DNA of 13,402 nt, from positions 1 through 13,402 of the forward strand of contig CAZAFW010000038.1 of the NCBI GenBank assembly GCA_964484935.1. The letters are read 5' to 3'. The stretch is from BM714 sp964484935. Its GTDB lineage: Bacteria; Bacillota; Clostridia; Peptostreptococcales; BM714. Below are positions 1-7,172 of the stretch, one piece after another. How positions within the stretch are numbered: position 1 is the first letter of the stretch; every line of letters begins with the position of its first letter. The notes under the pieces are model-generated. The model was not told the origin of the DNA. It did no database searches and saw only the letters and a program-made list of their open reading frames with translations. A program made the position numbers and the translations under genes.

Positions 1-24
1 TCTTTCGTATTTAGCTTTTCCCAT
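1..24 (-). CDS. tuf: Elongation factor Tu, N-terminal fragment (cut by window edge)
   Basis: Only the first eight codons are present, reading MGKAKYER, and the gene continues beyond position 1. This N-terminus, directly downstream of fusA, is typical of Firmicutes EF-Tu, the GTPase that delivers aminoacyl-tRNA to the ribosomal A site. A strong Shine-Dalgarno sequence (AAAGGAGG on the minus strand, positions 35-42) lies 10 nt before the ATG. The gap to the fusA stop is 29 nt and holds no convincing terminator or promoter, so cotranscription with fusA is expected. The call rests on the eight residues plus the conserved fusA-tuf order. The GTPase motifs lie outside the window. Confidence 0.85.
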
Positions 25-53
25 TTCTTTTCGTCCTCCTTTATTTGGTTGAT

Positions 54-2123
54 TTATTTTCCTGTCAATACTTTTTCCATTATGGAATTCGGAACTTCTT
101 CGAAATGGCTGAATTCCATCGAATAGTTTGCACGTCCCTGAGACTTGGATCTGAGGTCGGTCGAATAGCCAAACATCGCTGAAAGCGGTACATGCGCCTT
201 GATGACTTGGATTCCGGCTCTCATTTCCATCCCTTCAAGCTTGCCTCTCCTTGAATTCAGGTCTCCCATGACATCTCCAAGGTACTCCTCCGGAGTTGTC
301 ACTTCCACTTTCATATAAGGTTCAAGCAATGTGGAACCGGCTTTTTTGAGAGCTTCCTTCAGTGCCATTGATGCAGCAATTTTGAAGGCCATTTCACTGG
401 AGTCGACTTCATGGTATGAACCGTCATAAAGCTCAACCTTGACGTCAACTACCTCGTAGCCGCCAAGAACACCGGCCATAAGAGCTTCCTGTATTCCTTC
501 GTCTATTTTGCCGATGTATTCTTTCGGTATTGAACCTCCGACAATCTTGTTTGTGAATTCATAGCCTTTACCCATTTCATTGGGTTCGACTTTTATTTTT
601 ACGTGTCCGTATTGACCGCGTCCGCCACTTTGCTTGGCGTATTTTTTGTCAATGTCCACAAATCTTTTAATTGTTTCTTTGTAGGCGACCTGCGGTTTAC
701 CTATGTTTGCCTCGACCTTGAATTCCCTCAGAAGCCTGTCCACAATGATTTCCAGGTGGAGTTCCCCCATGCCTGCAATTATTGTCTGTCCGGTTTCATC
801 GTCTGTAAACGTCCTGAATGTCGGATCTTCCTCTGCCAGTTTAACCAATGCCAGCGACATCTTTTGCTGCCCGGCCTTTGTTTTGGGTTCAATGGCAACC
901 GAAATGACTGTTTCGGGAAATACCATGGACTCGAGAATTATCGGTTCTTCAGCGCTGCAGAGAGTATCTCCAGTGGTCGTATACTTGAGACCTATTGCCG
1001 CGGCTATGTCTCCGGAATATACTATATCCAAATCCTCTCTGGTGTTTGCATGCATCTGGAGTATTCTGCCGACTCTTTCTCTCTTGTTCTTTGTCGAATT
1101 GAGCACATACGATCCCTTTTCCAAGAAACCGGAATATACTCTAAAGTACGTCAATTTGCCCACATAGGGGTCCGTCATGATTTTGAATGCAAGAGCTGCA
1201 AAAGGAGCTTCGTCCGAAACTTCCCTTGTAGCTTCCACTTCTTCATCCATGAGGGTTCCCCTAATCGCTTCAACATCAAGCGGCGACGGCATATAGTCCA
1301 CTACGGCGTCAAGCAGAAGCTGTACTCCTTTGTTCTTGTATGCCGATCCGCAAAGCACCGGGAATATCTTGTTTCCTATTGTGGCTTTCCTTACAGCGGC
1401 TTTTATTTGAGCAGTATCGATTTCCTCACCCTCGAGGTACATCATCATTAGCTCTTCATCGAAGTCTGCTATGCTTTCAAGCAATTGTTCCCTGAACTTT
1501 TCGGCCATTTCTCTATAGTCGTCAGGTATTTCCCTTGTTTCTATTTCTGTTCCCATATCATTGGTGTAAAATTTTGCATGCATTTCTACAAGGTCGATAA
1601 GACCCACATAGTCTTCCTCCGCACCAATCGGAATCTGCAACGGAACTGCATTTGCCTTCAAGCGTTCTCTCATGGTTTTTACGGACATATAGAAGTCCGC
1701 CCCCATCTTGTCCATTTTATTGACAAAACAGATTCTGGGAACGCGGTATTTGTCAGCTTGTCTCCAAACGGTTTCGGATTGGGGTTCAACCCCGCTTTTA
1801 GCATCAAACAAGGCTACCGATCCATCAAGAACTCTCAGGGACCTTTCAACTTCAACTGTAAAGTCAACGTGTCCCGGTGTGTCTATAATGTTGATTCGGT
1901 TATCCTTCCAAAATGTGGTGGTAGCCGCAGAGGTTATTGTTATACCTCTTTCCTGCTCTTGTTCCATCCAGTCCATTTGAGAGGCGCCTTCGTGAGTTTC
2001 ACCTAATTTGTGAGTCTTTCCGGAATAGAACAGGATACGCTCAGTAGCTGTCGTTTTTCCAGCATCGATATGAGCCATTATTCCTATATTCCTGGTATTC
2101 TCCAAACTGAATCTTCTTGGCAA
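54..2123 (-). CDS. fusA: Elongation factor G (translocase GTPase)
   Basis: EF-G catalyses GTP-driven translocation of tRNAs and mRNA and, with ribosome recycling factor, splits post-termination ribosomes in the cytoplasm. Numbered from the TTG start chosen here (689 residues), the G domain shows G1 AHIDAGKT (17-24), switch I RGITI (about 60), G3 DTPGH (81-85), G4 NKMD (135-138) and G5 GSA (259-261). Domains II-V follow at normal length, with no truncation or frameshift. An ATG at 2127-2129 lies in frame two codons upstream, but the GGAGG core (2132-2136) is only 2 nt from it and 8 nt from the TTG at 2121-2123. Starting at TTG gives MPRRFSLEN, the usual clostridial-type N-terminus; starting at ATG adds two residues (691). 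The gene lies 59 nt after rpsG and 29 nt before tuf. Confidence 0.97.
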   Translation of the reverse strand: MPRRFSLENTRNIGIMAHIDAGKTTATERILFYSGKTHKLGETHEGASQMDWMEQEQERGITITSAATTTFWKDNRINIIDTPGHVDFTVEVERSLRVLDGSVALFDAKSGVEPQSETVWRQADKYRVPRICFVNKMDKMGADFYMSVKTMRERLKANAVPLQIPIGAEEDYVGLIDLVEMHAKFYTNDMGTEIETREIPDDYREMAEKFREQLLESIADFDEELMMMYLEGEEIDTAQIKAAVRKATIGNKIFPVLCGSAYKNKGVQLLLDAVVDYMPSPLDVEAIRGTLMDEEVEATREVSDEAPFAALAFKIMTDPYVGKLTYFRVYSGFLEKGSYVLNSTKNKRERVGRILQMHANTREDLDIVYSGDIAAAIGLKYTTTGDTLCSAEEPIILESMVFPETVISVAIEPKTKAGQQKMSLALVKLAEEDPTFRTFTDDETGQTIIAGMGELHLEIIVDRLLREFKVEANIGKPQVAYKETIKRFVDIDKKYAKQSGGRGQYGHVKIKVEPNEMGKGYEFTNKIVGGSIPKEYIGKIDEGIQEALMAGVLGGYEVVDVKVELYDGSYHEVDSSEMAFKIAASMALKEALKKAGSTLLEPYMKVEVTTPEEYLGDVMGDLNSRRGKLEGMEMRAGIQVIKAHVPLSAMFGYSTDLRSKSQGRANYSMEFSHFEEVPNSIMEKVLTGK

Positions 2124-2130
2124 ACTCATT

Positions 2131-2139
2131 CCCTCCCTT
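2131..2139 (-). promoter_or_regulatory. fusA ribosome binding site that favours the TTG start
   Basis: On the minus strand this reads AAGGGAGGG. Spacing from the GGAGG core is 2 nt to the ATG at 2129, too close for normal initiation, and 8 nt to the in-frame TTG at 2123, which is optimal. The site is therefore the main evidence for a TTG start. No second Shine-Dalgarno sequence lies further upstream that would suit the ATG. Confidence 0.75.
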
Positions 2140-2182
2140 CATATTTGCACTTTTCATCTTATTTATACATCCTATATTTGTC

Positions 2183-2653
2183 TTACCATCTGTAATGAGC
2201 AAAAGCCTTGTTGGCTTCAGCCATCTTATGGATATCTTCTTTTTTCTTTACTGATGCTCCCGTATTGTTGGCTGCATCCAAAAGCTCTTTTGCCAAACGG
2301 TCTGTCATATTCTTTTCGCCTCTTGCACGCGTATATTTGACAAGCCATCTTATTCCCAGAGTCTCTCTTCTTTCAGGCCTTACTTCGATCGGCACTTGAT
2401 AGTTTGCTCCACCGATACGTCTGGCCTTTACTTCCAATACCGGCATTATGTTTCCTAAAGCCTCTTCAAAAACTTCAAGCGGCTCTTTCCCGGTTTTTTC
2501 CTTAAGTATTTCAAATGCTCCATAAACAATGTTTTGCGCAACACCCTTCTTCCCGTCAAGCATAATCGAATTTATCAATTTCGTAACGATTTTCTTTTGG
2601 TATATAGGATCCGGCAATACTTCCCTTTTCGGTATATTTCCTTTTCTCGGCAC
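2183..2653 (-). CDS. rpsG: 30S ribosomal protein S7 (uS7)
   Basis: S7 is a primary 16S rRNA binding protein that nucleates assembly of the small-subunit head and contacts mRNA and E-site tRNA. The 156-residue product has the usual bacterial length and begins MPRKGNIPKR. Conserved blocks include KLINSIMLDGKKG (about 25-37), ARRIGGANYQVPIEV (about 77-91) and the C-terminal NKAFAHYRW. The start codon is GTG (2651-2653), preceded by GAGGAGGG with about 7 nt spacing; no better ATG is available, and the protein begins exactly where the family does. It follows rpsL after an unusually long structured 130-nt spacer and precedes fusA, the classic str order. In enterobacteria S7 represses its own operon from the S12-S7 spacer; whether it does so here is unknown. 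Confidence 0.97.
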   Translation of the reverse strand: MPRKGNIPKREVLPDPIYQKKIVTKLINSIMLDGKKGVAQNIVYGAFEILKEKTGKEPLEVFEEALGNIMPVLEVKARRIGGANYQVPIEVRPERRETLGIRWLVKYTRARGEKNMTDRLAKELLDAANNTGASVKKKEDIHKMAEANKAFAHYRW

Positions 2654-2783
2654 GTCGCTTCCCTCCTCTATTATTTATTGGACTTTTTTTCATCGGTACT
2701 CGACAGCCTCCCGGCTGCCGCTGTGTCGATATATGATAAACCTCGCCCCCTCCGACTGGAGGAGACTCGGCATCATTTTATCA
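2654..2783 (-). promoter_or_regulatory. Structured rpsL-rpsG spacer, possible S7 operator
   Basis: This 130-nt spacer has no coding potential that I can support. On the minus-strand transcript two hairpins are visible. The first, 20-odd nt after the rpsL stop, is CCTCC-AGTC-GGAGG (2749-2762). The second is CAGCC-GGGA-GGCTG (2704-2717), a 5-bp stem closed by a GNRA-type tetraloop; TCGA at 2726-2729 can pair with TCGA at 2700-2703 to extend it, leaving an 8-nt bulge on the 5' side. Neither hairpin is followed by a U-tract, so these are not intrinsic terminators. CTCCTC in the first hairpin could alternatively pair with GAGGAG of the rpsG Shine-Dalgarno sequence. I found no SigA promoter here. 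A regulatory role, such as S7 binding, is inferred from position and structure only. Confidence 0.45.
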
Positions 2784-3200
2784 TTACTTTTTCTTTGGTC
2801 GTTTTGTACCGTACTTAGACCGGCTTTGCATTCTTGAATCCACGCCTGCTGTATCGAGTGTCCCTCTGACGATGTGGTATCTTACACCCGGCAAGTCTTT
2901 GACTTTTCCGCCTCTTATAAGTACAACACTATGCTCTTGAAGGTTATGTCCGATTCCAGGAACATAAGCTGTAACCTCGATTCCGTTGGTAAGTCTGACC
3001 CTGGCTACTTTTCTCAACGCCGAGTTAGGCTTTTTGGGTGTTACAGTCTTTACAGCTGTACACACGCCCCTCTTTTGCGGCGAGCTTACAGGAACACTTC
3101 GTCTTTTGAGCGAATTGAATCCTTTTTGCAGTGCCGGCGCCGTGGATTTTTTAACGGAAGCCTCTCTTCCATTACGGACCAGTTGGTTGATAGTTGGCAT
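2784..3200 (-). CDS. rpsL: 30S ribosomal protein S12 (uS12)
   Basis: S12 sits at the decoding centre of the small subunit and governs decoding accuracy and the streptomycin response. The 138-residue product has the Firmicutes length; residues around 18-37 include the segment absent from the shorter enterobacterial protein. PQKRGVCTAV (41-50), TVTPKKPNSALRK (52-64), GHNLQEHSVVLIRGG (84-98) and VKDLPGVRYH (100-109) are all conserved. The lysines matching the classical streptomycin positions are wild type (K56/K57 and K101), and D102 is the residue that RimO methylthiolates in family members. The ATG at 3198-3200 follows AAGGAGGTG with 7 nt spacing. The gene sits 34 nt downstream of the L7Ae-like gene and is probably cotranscribed with it. 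Confidence 0.98.
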   Translation of the reverse strand: MPTINQLVRNGREASVKKSTAPALQKGFNSLKRRSVPVSSPQKRGVCTAVKTVTPKKPNSALRKVARVRLTNGIEVTAYVPGIGHNLQEHSVVLIRGGKVKDLPGVRYHIVRGTLDTAGVDSRMQSRSKYGTKRPKKK

Positions 3201-3234
3201 TTTCGCACCTCCTTTTGATTATTATGTTTTTTTA

Positions 3235-3483
3235 TCATTTTATTATTACTGCTGTAGCAGCACCTACATCTATTTCGCATGCCTTTCCAAGGGCTTTCAT
3301 CGATTCATAATACTCGATTTTCACTCCATGTTCCTCAGCAAGCTTCAAGACACCGCGGGTCACATATTGATCCGCATCACGAGCAATAATCAACTCCTCG
3401 GCCAAACCTTCCGAAATCGCTTTCATGGACTGTTTCAAGCCTATCCTGAGTTTTTTATTTTTTTTGCAATCAGCCAGGTTCAT
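3235..3483 (-). CDS. rplGB: L7Ae-family kink-turn RNA binding protein (YbxF/RplGB-like)
   Basis: This small protein belongs to the L7Ae/L30e/S12e family, whose members recognise kink-turn RNA; Bacillus YbxF, encoded at the same position, is the closest named relative. From the ATG at 3481-3483 it is 82 residues, the same length as YbxF. It shows KLRIGLKQSMKAI (about 11-23), EELIIARDADQYVT (about 30-43) and the family C-terminal signature ESMKALGKACEIDVGAA (60-76). A GTG at 3505-3507 would add eight residues (MIGRNVDA), but its AAGGG lies only about 3 nt away, whereas the ATG has GGAAGG about 12 nt upstream. Neither site is ideal, so the start is moderately certain. It sits between rpoC and rpsL behind its own candidate promoter. 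Its exact cellular role is not established. Confidence 0.88.
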   Translation of the reverse strand: MNLADCKKNKKLRIGLKQSMKAISEGLAEELIIARDADQYVTRGVLKLAEEHGVKIEYYESMKALGKACEIDVGAATAVIIK

Positions 3484-3564
3484 GGCATCCACGTTCCTTC
3501 CAATCACAGCCCTTGTGTCTCAATTACAGTGATTCAAAACTTTTTCAATTTTGCACACTAGACT

Positions 3565-3593
3565 ATTTTAGCATCATTGAATGTCAGTGTCAA
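3565..3593 (-). promoter_or_regulatory. SigA-type promoter for the L7Ae-rpsL-rpsG-fusA-tuf unit
   Basis: On the minus strand TTGACA (3588-3593) is followed by a 17-nt spacer and TAAAAT (3565-3570). The -35 matches the consensus at 6/6 positions and the -10 at 5/6, and TGC directly precedes the -10, giving an extended -10 element. Transcription should start near 3558-3559. The -35 lies inside the last codons of rpoC and the -10 just past its stop, so the promoter is embedded at the end of the upstream operon. It would give a roughly 75-nt leader to the L7Ae-like gene and separate control of the str-type genes. The match is by eye; no start site has been mapped. Confidence 0.75.
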
Positions 3594-6500
3594 CAGTTGT
3601 TATATTTAGTGCGTCGATGTCTATTTTTTCCAGTTCTTTCTGTATTCCTATGTTTCTATACTTCTTCATACCAGTCCCCGCCGGGATAAGTTTCCCGATG
3701 ATTACATTTTCCTTCAAACCAATCAGATTATCCTCTTTTCCTTTTATGGCGGCTTCCGTCAAGACACGTGTTGTTTCTTGGAATGAAGCTGCGGAAAGGA
3801 AGGAGTCTGTAGCGAGAGACGCTTTCGTTATACCAAGCATTATTCTCTGCTCGAGCGCTTCTTTCAAACCGGCTTTCTGCATTTCACCATTAATCTTGTT
3901 GAAGAAGTTTACGCCTACAAGCTGTCCTGGAAGCAACTTCGTATCACCCGGATCGTCAATCTTGAGTTTTGAAAGCATCTGCTTTATTATCACTTCGATG
4001 TGCTTGTCGTTTATGTCAACACCTTGAAGCCTGTAAACTCTCTGGACTTCCTTGACTATATATTGCTCAACCGCAGTGATTCCGCTGATTCTAAGAATGT
4101 CATGGGGGTTTACAGAACCTTCGGTAATCTTGTCTCCGGCTTTTATGAAATCACCATCTGCGACTCTAAGACGCAAACCGAAAGCAATCGGATAAACCTT
4201 GCTTGTCCCATCCTCCGACGTCACTGTTATTTCGCGTTTTTTTCTGGTCTCGTTCATTGTGACCTTGCCGTCTATTTCAGCGATTACAGCCATTCCTTTC
4301 GGCTTTCTCGCCTCAAAAAGCTCCTCGACCCTCGGAAGACCCTGCGTGATGTCGGCTCCTGCGACACCACCTGTGTGGAAAGTTCTCATTGTAAGCTGCG
4401 TACCAGGCTCGCCTATTGACTGGGCTGCTATTATTCCTACAGCTTCCCCGATATGCACCGGTTTTCCCGTTGCAAGGTTGAGCCCGTAGCATTTGGCACA
4501 AACACCATGCTCGGCTTTGCAGTGAAGAACCGACCTTACAAAAACTTTATCTATTCCCGAATCGATTATTCTTTCAGCAGAATCGGCTGTTATCATTTCA
4601 CCTTCAGTGACAATGATTTCACCGCTTTCAGGGTGGCATATGTCTCCAATGCTGTAACGGCCGACAATTCTGTCATATAGAGGCTCAATCATTTCCTGTC
4701 CGCTCTTGCCGGACTTAAAAGCCACCATTTCGACTCCGGTGGTCGCTCCGCAGTCTTCTTCTCTTACAATTACATCCTGGCTCACATCGACAAGACGTCT
4801 TGTCAAGTAACCTGAGTCAGCTGTTCTGAGTGCCGTATCGGCCAAACCTTTTCTTGCTCCAGTAGTCGATATGAAATATTCCAAAACGGAAAGTCCTTCA
4901 CGGAAATTCGATTTGATCGGAATCTCGACAACCTTTCCGGTCGTATTGGCCATAAGTCCCCTCATTCCAGCCAATTGTCGGATTTGGTTCCTGCTTCCAC
5001 GCGCTCCTGAATGCGCCATGATCTGTATGTTGTTCATTGCACCGAGGTTTTGCATGAGGGCCTCTGTGACATCCTCTGTGGTTCTCTTCCATGTTTCTAT
5101 AACCTTGGAATAGCGCTCCTCGTTTGATATCATGCCCCTTCTATATGCTTTAAGATGCTTTTCGACTTCGAGCTCGGCTTTCTTTATCAAGCCTGCTTTC
5201 TCATCCGGAATTTCCATGTCCGTAACACTTACCGATATGGCTCCTTTTGTGGAATACTTGAACCCAAGCTCTTTGATATGGTCAAGCATAAGAGCTGTAA
5301 CCGTATTGCCGTGCCTTCTGAAGCACTTGTCTATGATTACACCAAGCTTTTTCTTTGTGCACAGGAAATCGATTTCAAGAGCATATTCATCTTTGCTTCT
5401 GTCTACAAATCCGAGGTCTTGCGGTATGTTCTCATTGAATATGAATCGTCCAACCGTTCCCTCGACAAGTTTACCTTTGTCTTTTTCGTTCAAACGCCTT
5501 CTCACTTTAACCTTTGAATGAAGTCCTACAATCTTATTGTCATAAGCCATGAACATTTCTTCAAAATCCTTGAATATCATGCTGTTGTTCGATTCATCGC
5601 CTGTGTCGATAGTGAGATAGTAGCTTCCGAGCACCATGTCCTGTGTCGGAGTTGTTATTGGCAGGCCGTCCTTGGGCGCCAATATGTTGTTTACAGAAAG
5701 CATCAGGAATCTGGCTTCTGCCTGGGCTTCAACCGAGAGCGGCAAATGAACCGCCATTTGGTCTCCGTCAAAGTCGGCATTGTATGCCGTGCATACAAGC
5801 GGGTGAAGCTTTATAGCCTTGCCTTCGACTAATACAGGCTCAAAGGCCTGTATGCCAAGTCTGTGAAGCGTAGGTGCCCTGTTGAGAAGAACCGGGTGGC
5901 CCTGTATGACTTCTTCAAGAACATCCCATACTTCTTCCTTGCCTCTTTCTACCATGCGCTTGGCGCTTTTTATATTGTGAACATAATCTTCATTTACCAG
6001 TTTTTTCATTACAAAAGGTTTGAAAAGCTCAAGTGCCATTTTTTTCGGCAAGCCGCATTGATGGAATTTGAGTTCGGGTCCGACTACTATTACGGATCTC
6101 CCGGAATAGTCAACCCTCTTTCCAAGCAGATTCTGCCTGAATCGTCCCTGCTTGCCTTTAAGCATATCCGAAAGAGATTTCAGCGGCCTGTTTCCCGGCC
6201 CTGTTACAGGTCTTCCTCTTCGTCCGTTGTCAATCAAAGCGTCGACAGATTCCTGCAACATACGTTTCTCATTCCTGACGATTATTTCGGGCGCACCAAG
6301 TTCAAGCAGACGCTTTAGCCTGTTGTTCCTGTTTATCACTCTTCTGTAAAGGTCATTCAAATCAGATGTTGCAAAACGTCCACCGTCAAGTTGGACCATG
6401 GGCCTCAAATCAGGCGGTATTACCGGAAGGACATCCAGTATCATCCAATCCGGGCTGTTTCCGGACTTTATGAATGCCTCTACAACATCAAGGCGTCTGA

Positions 6501-7119
6501 TTATTCTTATCCTTTTCTGCCCTGTGCTATCATCCATTTTCGCTCTCAACTCTTTGGATAATTCTTCCAGTTTTATTTCTCTAAGGAGCTTTTTTACCGC
6601 TTCGGCGCCAATGCCGGCTTTAAAGGCATTTCCGTATTTTTCTTTGTTCTCCCGGTATTCTCTCTCTGTCAACAATTGCTTGGCGCTAAGAGATGTATTT
6701 CCCCCGTCAAGAACTACATATGAAGCAAAATACAGAATTTTCTCCAAAGATCTTGGGGACATATCGAGCAAAATGCCCATTCTGCTTGGGATTCCCTTGA
6801 AATACCAAATGTGGGATACCGGCGCGGCCAATTCTATATGACCCATCCGTTCTCTTCTCACTTTGGATTTGGTGACTTCAACACCACACCTGTCACAAAT
6901 GACCCCTTTGTACTTGACGCGCTTGTATTTTCCGCAGTGACATTCCCAATCCTTTGTCGGACCGAATATCTTTTCGCAGAAAAGACCTTCTTTTTCCGGT
7001 TTCAAAGTTCTGTAGTTTATGGTTTCAGGCTTTTTGACCTCACCCTTGGACCACTGTCTTATTTTTTCCGGAGACGCCAAACCAATTTTGATGGAGTCGA
7101 AATTGTTCAATTCAAACAA
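3574..7119 (-). CDS. rpoC: DNA-directed RNA polymerase subunit beta'
   Basis: Beta' forms half of the RNA polymerase active-centre cleft. The 1181-residue product has normal clostridial length without a large insertion. In order it shows the N-terminal zinc site (C60, C62, C75, C78), the NRAPTLHRLGIQAFEP region (413-428), the catalytic NADFDGD motif (447-453, with D449, D451 and D453 binding Mg2+), the bridge helix around 743-780, the second zinc site (C790, C867, C874, C877) and the trigger loop MRTFHTGG (911-918, H915). The C-terminal SFLSAASFQETTRVL block is intact. The start is TTG (7117-7119): no ATG precedes the conserved FELNNFDSIKIGLASP, and GGGGAG lies 7 nt upstream. It is cotranscribed with rpoB across a 53-nt gap; its last codons overlap a promoter for the next unit. 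Confidence 0.98.
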   Translation of the reverse strand: MFELNNFDSIKIGLASPEKIRQWSKGEVKKPETINYRTLKPEKEGLFCEKIFGPTKDWECHCGKYKRVKYKGVICDRCGVEVTKSKVRRERMGHIELAAPVSHIWYFKGIPSRMGILLDMSPRSLEKILYFASYVVLDGGNTSLSAKQLLTEREYRENKEKYGNAFKAGIGAEAVKKLLREIKLEELSKELRAKMDDSTGQKRIRIIRRLDVVEAFIKSGNSPDWMILDVLPVIPPDLRPMVQLDGGRFATSDLNDLYRRVINRNNRLKRLLELGAPEIIVRNEKRMLQESVDALIDNGRRGRPVTGPGNRPLKSLSDMLKGKQGRFRQNLLGKRVDYSGRSVIVVGPELKFHQCGLPKKMALELFKPFVMKKLVNEDYVHNIKSAKRMVERGKEEVWDVLEEVIQGHPVLLNRAPTLHRLGIQAFEPVLVEGKAIKLHPLVCTAYNADFDGDQMAVHLPLSVEAQAEARFLMLSVNNILAPKDGLPITTPTQDMVLGSYYLTIDTGDESNNSMIFKDFEEMFMAYDNKIVGLHSKVKVRRRLNEKDKGKLVEGTVGRFIFNENIPQDLGFVDRSKDEYALEIDFLCTKKKLGVIIDKCFRRHGNTVTALMLDHIKELGFKYSTKGAISVSVTDMEIPDEKAGLIKKAELEVEKHLKAYRRGMISNEERYSKVIETWKRTTEDVTEALMQNLGAMNNIQIMAHSGARGSRNQIRQLAGMRGLMANTTGKVVEIPIKSNFREGLSVLEYFISTTGARKGLADTALRTADSGYLTRRLVDVSQDVIVREEDCGATTGVEMVAFKSGKSGQEMIEPLYDRIVGRYSIGDICHPESGEIIVTEGEMITADSAERIIDSGIDKVFVRSVLHCKAEHGVCAKCYGLNLATGKPVHIGEAVGIIAAQSIGEPGTQLTMRTFHTGGVAGADITQGLPRVEELFEARKPKGMAVIAEIDGKVTMNETRKKREITVTSEDGTSKVYPIAFGLRLRVADGDFIKAGDKITEGSVNPHDILRISGITAVEQYIVKEVQRVYRLQGVDINDKHIEVIIKQMLSKLKIDDPGDTKLLPGQLVGVNFFNKINGEMQKAGLKEALEQRIMLGITKASLATDSFLSAASFQETTRVLTEAAIKGKEDNLIGLKENVIIGKLIPAGTGMKKYRNIGIQKELEKIDIDALNITTVDTDIQ

Positions 7120-7126
7120 TGAGCTT

Positions 7127-7132
7127 CTCCCC
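7127..7132 (-). promoter_or_regulatory. rpoC ribosome binding site supporting a TTG start
   Basis: The minus strand reads GGGGAG here, 7 nt before the TTG at 7117-7119, within a longer purine run that starts at AAGGAAGG. No in-frame ATG lies between this site and the conserved N-terminal sequence of beta', so TTG is the only sensible initiator. The surrounding 23 nt resemble those upstream of fusA. Confidence 0.75.
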
Positions 7133-7172
7133 TTCCTTCATATTTGTACCTGTGATTCCCAATAGTGCCGTC

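Noticed and set aside
63..68. TTGACA on the minus strand at the end of fusA as a -35 for a tuf promoter
   Set aside because: The only -10 at a usable distance is AATAAA, which lacks key consensus bases and would place the start inside the tuf ribosome binding site, leaving no leader.
603..1451. Open frame of 282 codons on the plus strand inside fusA
   Set aside because: It is entirely antisense to EF-G, with Cys/Phe-rich composition, no recognisable domain and no ribosome binding site.
2130..2182. TATAAA in the rpsG-fusA gap as a -10 element
   Set aside because: No acceptable -35 lies 16-18 nt upstream, so I do not call a promoter for fusA.
7114..7143. Nine-codon upstream frame MKEGEKLIV overlapping the rpoC start
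   Set aside because: Its ATG has no Shine-Dalgarno sequence upstream, and the purine-rich codons are simply the rpoC ribosome binding site read in another frame.
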